The notes beneath the pieces were generated by a model. The model saw nothing but the letters and a program-made list of their open reading frames with translations. It had not been told where the DNA came from and did no database searches. Shown here in pieces: positions 57,715-64,000 of a DNA stretch of 64,000 nucleotides. The DNA is taken from NCBI RefSeq assembly GCF_023159225.1, contig NC_063188.1, positions 18,001,086 through 18,065,085 on the forward strand, given 5' to 3'. Position 1 is the stretch's first letter; each line of letters begins with the position of its first letter. The DNA is from Perognathus longimembris pacificus (lineage: Eukaryota; Chordata; Mammalia; Rodentia; Heteromyidae). A program made the position numbers and the translations under genes.

Positions 57715-57916
57715 TTTTTTATTTTTGCCAGTCGTGGGCATTGGACTCAGGGCCTGAGCACTGTCCTGGCTTCCTTTTGCTCAAGGCTAGAACTCTGTCA
57801 CTTGAGCCACAGCACCACTTCTGTTTTTTTTTTCTATATGTGGTGCTGGAGAATCGAACCCAGGGCTTCATGTATATGAGGCAAACACTCTTGCCACTAG
57901 GCCATATTCCCAGGCC
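57715..57916 (-). mobile_element. IDL-Geo SINE, subtype B
   Basis: Reverse strand: GCCAGTCGTGGGCATTGGAC, GCCACTTGAGCCACAGCACC, CTATATGTGGTGCTGGAGAA, GCCACTAGGCCATATTCCC. Flanks TGTATTATCCTTTT (57701-57714) and TGTATTATTCTTAT (57917-57930) match at 12 of 14. Both strands give frames of 72-86 codons that are SINE artefacts. Confidence 0.94.
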
Positions 57917-57930
57917 TGTATTATTCTTAT

Positions 57931-60264
57931 ATAACATAATTAAAAGCTTTTAAGTCCTGCCACCTCACAAAAGAAAAACACAGCAAAGGTTTTGAAAGGC
58001 CTAGTGGGATCCAGTTCGATGTATAAAAATGGCCAAAGGCAGCAAGGACTATAGAAGAGGTCTGTAGTAGAGTGACTCAGCTGGATAATCCATCCTAGGA
58101 AGGGACACAGAATTACATCTAGATGCTGCCTGGAGTTGACACTTGGCATATTGTCAAGAGATATATAGAGTTCTTCAAGCCCAGCTTTTAGTACCCAGTG
58201 GAGGTGACCTTAAGAGCATTCCTGTTTATAGCTCCTCCCATGTTACTAAAGCCATGTTTTAAAGCAAACTGCATGTGGATGGGCTTGTGTCTACTCCCAG
58301 AGTCCTGATAAAGTAGTAGTGTGGTCTCAAGGAGCCTTGTGTGCCTATGAGAAACCCATCTTGGCTAGGTTCCTGAGTGGCCTGTCTTTTTGTGAGCTTT
58401 CCATAATCTGTCAGCTGATGCTAGGGGGAAGCAGCAGGGTCTAAAGTGGGAGCAAAAACTCACAAATACTTTCTGAGGCAATTAGATGCCCAGTGGTGCA
58501 TTCTGGTGTGTGACTTCAAGTCACAGACTTCATTTTGGCCTTCGTGGACCTTTTATTTACTTTTAGGACATCACTTCCCACTGGAATCCAGAGGAAACAG
58601 CAAGAAGATGGCACAAAGCCAGAACCCTCCACTAGTGAGCTCTTTATCTTCCTTCTACAGAAGCTCTGTGTAGAAAAAGCAACTCAGGCTGTCCCTTAAG
58701 CAGCTTCATTGTCAAAGGCTCTATAGAATTCGCCTTCTGAACAAAGGGAGATACATTTCTTTATCTCTCTAATTAATGCTTAGACTTTAAAAAATTGTGT
58801 TCAGTCTGCAGCCTAGAGGATGAGCTACCTGAAAAAGAGTATTTTCCTTTGGAATAAAAAAATAGTTGATGCTGTCTCTGCTGTATGGATTTTCACATCA
58901 GTCAGGGAGCCTGATAAATAGAGATTCAGAAAAAAAAATTCCAGGGGGTGTATTCTACTCTATCCTAGACATTCAGGCTCCAATTCCCATTATCTAGCAG
59001 TCCAGTGGGTTGAAATAGAGCAAATGCAGATCACTGTGAGCTACACTAAATGTGTGTTGCACCAACCACTGTTTAATATGTGCAATGCTTTTCTGCCTTC
59101 ACAGTTTTGCATTCTCTAGACCTGTGCCAAATGACTACTCCTCAAAATATAGTATGTTGGTGGGGAGCAAAAACAAGTATAGAATGCATTCAAACTTTCT
59201 GTCTCCTAGATCAATTCCAAATTGACCCTGCTGGCTTAGGAAACTTGTGTATGGATCTGCTAAAGCTTATCTCCCTGAATAAATGTCTTCCCTTCTCTCT
59301 TCCCTTCATACTTCCCATCACATCCAGTCTCTGCTCTTTGCACTTCTTTTTGTCTTGCTGCTTGTCTTTTATTCACCACTTGCTGAGTGATTGGGCCATG
59401 GCATTTCCCTTGACACCTCTTAACATGTGATCATTTCAATATCTCACAACAGTCACAAAACAAGGAAAAATCATGCTATGATACAACAAAATATTTACTA
59501 TTTCATCTTGATAAAACAATATCTCCAATAGTTTAGCAAAAAGACAAGGGATCTTTGTAACTTACGCTGATGGGGAATAATTTGGAAATTCAAATAGATG
59601 TGTGCTAGTTTTTGTATGTATTACAAAATTTAACTTTTAACTGGAAGAGATTCTGTGAACATAAAATGATAAACACAAAAGAGAAGACACATAGCAAAGA
59701 GATTTGTTTCCCTGTGCTACAAAGAGATATGGCCTGTAATTCCTACATTCCTTCTGAGACCAAGATGCTCTCCAGAGCCAACAAATTCAGGTTTCATCCA
59801 GAGGCATTATTGTCAAAATTCTAGTCTTACCTCATTCTTTTAAATAGGAATTTCTTTTCCTCAGAGAGCCAGGCCCAGTATGGTTATTCTGCCCCATTAT
59901 TGGTTAGATGCTAGCAGAGTTACTCCTGGGACAGCTTTTGTTTTGGCTTCCCTGTTGATAATCTACCTTAAAAGGCTATGTTGTTAGGAGATGGGAGGGA
60001 TGAAGCTTTGAAGTCTAACATAGAAGCACTGAGTAATCAAGACACATTGAGTAATTCCAACTGGGAAAAAGAAAGGAATGAGGGACTTGGAAGGAGAGAA
60101 GCTGTAGCTCATCTGCAGTGAATTCACTCCCAGAGCCTGCACATTCAGGCTTTACCACAGAGACATTGTTCCATTTTTTCCTAACTGTTCCAAATCCATT
60201 CTCCTTCTGCATTCAATAACACAGAACTTTGTTTGCTTTAAAAGACTCTTCTTGTTCTATTCCA
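57931..60264. other. No gene confirmed; unique DNA
   Basis: Forward frames of 75 codons (58446-58673) and 116 codons (59080-59430) lie here. The latter is hydrophobic and Leu/Ser-rich with no recognisable family or splice sites. No repeat recognised apart from a possible MIR scrap near 59430-59470. Confidence 0.45.
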
Positions 60265-60545
60265 CTCAGGATGTGATAACAAAATGCCATACCCTGAGTA
60301 TCTTATAAACCACAAACACCCTGGAAGTTCAAGAGAAAGATCAGTGTCTGGTGATGGCCTACTTCATAGTCAACGATCTTGCTGTGTCCTCATGTGGTGA
60401 AAGAGGTGACAAATATTTCTGAGGACTCTGATTTGATAGTATGCACTTCCCATCATGATGGCTCCACTACCATGATGGGTGAAGAGTTTTAATATATCAA
60501 TTTCAGATGGACACAAATATTCAGAATATAGCAATTCTATCCTGC
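60265..60545. repeat. Old LTR-like mammalian repeat
   Basis: GTGATAACAAAATGCCATAC, TATCTTATAAACCACAAACA, TGTCTGGTGATGGCCTACTT, ATCTTGCTGTGTCCTCATGT, CATGATGGCTCCACTACCAT, GGACACAAATATTCAGAATA follow a common old mammalian consensus. It may be related to 22361-22660; class uncertain. Confidence 0.45.
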
Positions 60546-61334
60546 TCGAAGCTTCTAGTGGCATCTTTGTGTTTTTTTGTGTTTTCTAATGATGACTAGA
60601 CAGAATTTGTCCCCCAGGTCAACTCATTTGGGGATTCTAAGGCTTGATGTGTCCAACATATGTATTAAACACATTAATACTGCAGTCTCAACAAATAAGA
60701 TATAGCATTACAAGAAATGGAAAATATGAAAGATGAAGGGTAGCTAAAAGAGAAGGTAGTGAAGACATGGCTACTTTCTGGTTACAATAATATAGAATCC
60801 TAATGTTTTGAACATTTTCCATGTAGCTACAAATCTTGCAATGGTCACTATAGTTTGTAACTCCAGGTTCCACCCTGCATCTTCAAAGGCCTGCTCTCCC
60901 TTAAGTAGCAACACAGCAATCTTCCTTTGATTCCTTGTTATTATGTAACCCTGCTTCTGAAAGTTCCAACCTCAGATCATCTCTGAAAAGTAGCTACAGG
61001 TATACTTCACTGGCCTTGCAGTCATCAATGAGTATGCCCGAAAGGCATCCTCCTATCAGACACATCCAACTCTTCCCATTCCCACGTGCCTGCTCTGCAG
61101 GCCCAGCCTTCTATTAGAACTGTCCCCTAGAAGTTTAAAAACAGGTTTTCTAAATTAAAAAAACTGCTATATTTTGGTAGCAAATCTTATTTTTCTTTCA
61201 CTACCCATTGCCATCATGGAGTCTCAACGTAGGTACACACTAATCTTTTTTCCTAATTAACATATGTCCTCACAGTGAAGGCCAGCCGTAAACAAAATTG
61301 TCAAATTCTGACTGAGCTTGCAGTTTCTCCTAGC
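60546..61334. other. No gene or recognisable repeat
   Basis: Unique DNA with short frames only. Confidence 0.5.
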
Positions 61335-61440
61335 ATGATTCAAGGATTATCTCATGTAAGTTCTGCAATGTCTCTGTGAAATAGTTATCTTGATCTCTCT
61401 TGCAGAAAGGAAACTGGAGGAATTTGAGAGCTGGGAGAAG
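61335..61440 (+). mobile_element. MIR fragment
   Basis: ATTATCTCATGTAAGTTCTG, CAATGTCTCTGTGAAATAGT, CTCTCTTGCAGAAAGGAAAC, TGGAGGAATTTGAGAG follow the MIR core. This explains the splice-acceptor-like CTCTCTTGCAG. Confidence 0.6.
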
Positions 61441-61688
61441 GTACCAGAAGAAAAATTTTCTAGGTGGGCTGTTTCAAATTACATCAATTTCTGGTTGGGA
61501 ATGGACTTTGAGGTAAAGAGTGTTCTTTGTCCCTCAAATGATAGGATAGATAAAAGGATTACTCTATTCATGTGGCAAACATTCTCTCGTATGTTGTATT
61601 TCCTGTGCTTCTACTAGTGTTCTCCTTGCATTCCTTTATGTTTCTAAGTTTTGTTTATTTCTTATTTTTCCTCTGTATCATATATTGT

Positions 61689-61689
<1 letters not shown>

Positions 61690-61739
<50 letters not shown>
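61690..61739. repeat. (GT)25 microsatellite at a SINE tail
   Basis: Uninterrupted GT dinucleotides that stop at the 3' end of the reverse-strand SINE beside them. Confidence 0.97.
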
Positions 61740-61740
<1 letters not shown>

Positions 61741-61742
<2 letters not shown>

Positions 61743-61938
61743 CCAGTCTTATGTTGGGGTATTATCCCTGAGATTTTGTGCTCAAGGCTAGCACTCTACC
61801 GCTTGAGCCACAGTTCCATTTCTGGTTTCTGGAGATAAGAGTCTCATGGATTTTCCTTTCTGGACTGGCTCTGAACTGTAATCTCCGGATCTCAGCCTCC
61901 TGAGTAGGATTATAGACAGGAGATACCAATGCCTAGTT
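61741..61938 (-). mobile_element. B1-like + Geo-like composite SINE
   Basis: Reverse strand: TTTTGTGCTCAAGGCTAGCA, CTCTACCGCTTGAGCCACAG, GGAGATAAGAGTCTCATGG, CTGGACTGGCTCTGAACTGT, TCTCAGCCTCCTGAGTAGGA. Part of the Geo half is shortened. Confidence 0.8.
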
Positions 61939-64000
61939 TTATACCAAATATTCTTAAGGCACAAGAGCTACCCCTTCTATGTATTCTAACACTGTGTGTC
62001 ACTTTAATCAGCAGTCCCATATATCTTTGTTAAATTGAAATGAAGTCAAACATATGAATGCTGTCTGAAATTTCAGATTTTGGTACAGGCTGCAGGAAGT
62101 TTCCTAGTTGGCACAAAGTAGGCTTTAGTTACAAAAATGTTAGTTTTTCTTTCTTTCCACATTCTCCTCCTTCCCTGACTATTTACTTTTCCTCCTCCAT
62201 AGTAGACCATCTGATGTGAGCTACAAAGCAAGCTGGAAAAGATAAAGAAATCCCAAAGTGAAATCTTGGCATGGAAACAGTGTGCTTTGAATTGGCTCTA
62301 TACATTAATAACAGGAACCAGTGAAAGGGCATTCTTCAGGTTGAAAGGAAAGTCCTCAGATTAATAGCTCTTAGGTTCCTGATGGATAACACTGTTTCCA
62401 TTTGGGCCTTGGCAAGCAAACAGTCCCTGGATTCATCTGTGATCTTGAGCTCACCGAGATCACATTGTGGGGAAAGGCAATGAGTGGAGCTGTCTCAGCT
62501 TAACTTCTATATCCCCCATAGCTGGGCCTCTGAGTAATTGGGGGAGGTGGAGCATGGTAATTAGAAGCTGGAGATTAAACCTCTGCCAATTGTACATTTG
62601 TTTCCAGTTGTCAGGAGACTGTGGGCAGCACAGCTGTACTTGGGTCTTGCTTTGTTTATGTCTACAGAGAAAGACTTACTGGGAATTTTTTTTTTTTGCT
62701 TGAGCTTGGACTTCGAAAATGTTTAGAGAATCCTTCAACATCTAAACTGTAGTGACTGTGAGGAGTGTAACATGGATCTGACTGCTGATATGTACTCTTG
62801 GATTGGATGGAACAAAGTCATTAGCTTACTCACACTCACATAGCATGAAGGGATTTTCTTTTGAAGCTGAATAACATGGTATGGCCCACTTGAGGCCTGA
62901 TGTGATACTTGGAATTCAGAATACTACTTTGTTTTTGTTAGTACCACAATGGACTTATTTGATGGACAATAGAAAACTCCCACACTAATATTCTCTTATT
63001 TGGTTTCTTAGAGTACCAGCCATTCTTTTTACTGATCAATTAGAAAACAAAAGCCTAGGTATAACTATTCCATAGACCAATAATATATGATTATCCTCAA
63101 AATTAGTATTACTGTTATTAATATTTTATAAATAATACCCAGAATTTTAATCATGGAAAAATCTAATATTGAGCAACTATGATAGGAAGGAGGCTGTAGA
63201 ATTCAAGATCGGCCTGAGCTCTGTACCAACCTCCCATTTCAAGAAGAAAGAAAAGTCTAATCTTGAGATACAACTAGCAGTGACCTAGGAAGAAGATACA
63301 GAAATCTTTTAAACATTTCTCCCATCTCTATTGTCTACCTGAATCCTGATTATCAGACATTCTAGAATAAACATTGAGCTATTGCTTCCCTTTGTTTCTT
63401 CCTTCTCTAGCAAGTTGAAGTATAACATTTATATGATACATCCAGAGCTTGAACTCCACTGTAAGGAAAGAGGAGAACTTACATTTTTCTAATTTATCAT
63501 GTTAAAATTTTAGTATTTTTGCAATTCAGCAGGGATGTCAAGTGGCCTTATTATACCCTAGTTTGAAAATCAGCAGATGAAACTTTGGAAAAGATGGTAT
63601 CACAGACTCTCATGGAAAAAACTAACAGATGAAACATCATGGTAATTTATATTATCTCTTGTGATTTTACTACTATTACACTGGTAATATGCCGATATGT
63701 CTGGGAGGGTCATAGATTTAGTGTAAGGGAAGTGGTTCTTACATAAGCTTTATAAAAGTCCCTCTGCCTGAAAAAGATTTGAAGTAAGATGACATTTATG
63801 ATGAGGAGTTTGCTACATGTTTGTAAGATTCTTCTGAGCCAGTTTTTTCTCTGATTCTCTTTGTACTTTTTACACTAGGATTTTAGATCTTCTAGCCATT
63901 ACTATAGCAACATGATTTCTAGGTGTGGAAAATCTAAATATAATTGTACCATCAAGGCATCTCTCATTAATGTTATTTAGTTGGACAAATTAACTCTGAT
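61939..64000. other. No gene or recognisable repeat
   Basis: Unique DNA to the window end. The 62467-62703 frame (78 codons, ending at a T run) has no motif. Confidence 0.5.

Noticed and set aside
59080..59430. 116-codon hydrophobic forward frame as a possible gene
   Set aside because: No recognisable family, no promoter or splice context, Leu/Ser-rich composition typical of C/T-rich DNA.
61385..61440. Splice acceptor and short exon (CTCTCTTGCAG ... GAGAAG|GTACC)
   Set aside because: The sequence is explained by a MIR core, which often contains acceptor-like words.
1..64000. A new defence, biosynthetic or operon-like system
   Set aside because: There are no gene clusters, ribosome binding sites or long frames; all strong signals are retrotransposons, old DNA transposons and simple repeats.

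Overview
This window reads as AT-rich nuclear DNA from a rodent, and I found no protein-coding gene in it. The host call rests on the SINEs. At least ten copies carry a dimer of an ID-like tRNA-derived left half and a characteristic right half with A box TGGCTCAAGTGG and end CCCCAGGACTGGCC. This matches the published description of IDL-Geo, a SINE reported only from Geomyoidea (kangaroo rats, pocket mice, pocket gophers). Composite 7SL/B1-like SINEs, a B1 and several lineage-specific LINE-1 tails agree with a rodent. The window is probably intergenic or intronic. The open frames are short, unconserved-looking or inside repeats. The only recognisable protein signal is the C-terminus of LINE-1 ORF2p, seen in several 5'-truncated copies.

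Layout. 0-13 kb: mostly unique or very old DNA with an IDL-Geo at the start, a B1, a MIR, an older IDL-Geo with an odd triplicated flank at 7 kb, a MER5A-like MITE and an L2 end. 13-25.5 kb: L1 3' ends (one only 68 bp long, one about 1 kb with an open ORF2 C-terminus and a perfect 17-bp target-site duplication), an unnamed repeat with three internal reiterations, and a 270-bp compound microsatellite. 25.5-40 kb: MIR, L2 and hAT fragments, a very young IDL-Geo with a perfect 19-bp duplication, two longer L1s, and a MER5A/MER20 pair side by side. 40-50 kb: B1/tRNA composite SINEs, an L1 whose 5' junction carries a 17-bp perfect hairpin, and a 5'-inverted L1 followed by an IDL-Geo that reused the same target. 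52-57.9 kb is a dense nest: head-to-head L1s, an ancient L1 split by a younger L1, four IDL-Geo and a second copy of the unnamed repeat. 58-64 kb is mostly unique sequence with one MIR, one old LTR-like repeat and a SINE with a (GT)n tail.

How the elements work together: L1 supplied the reverse transcriptase, and IDL-Geo and the B1 composites are the non-autonomous elements it mobilised. Target-site duplications, A/T-rich tails, 5' truncation and twin-priming inversions are all visible. I see no convincing new system. The observations most worth following are the likely origin of the Geo monomer, the two IDL-Geo subtypes, target reuse at 48.2-49.1 kb, and the unnamed three-unit repeat.
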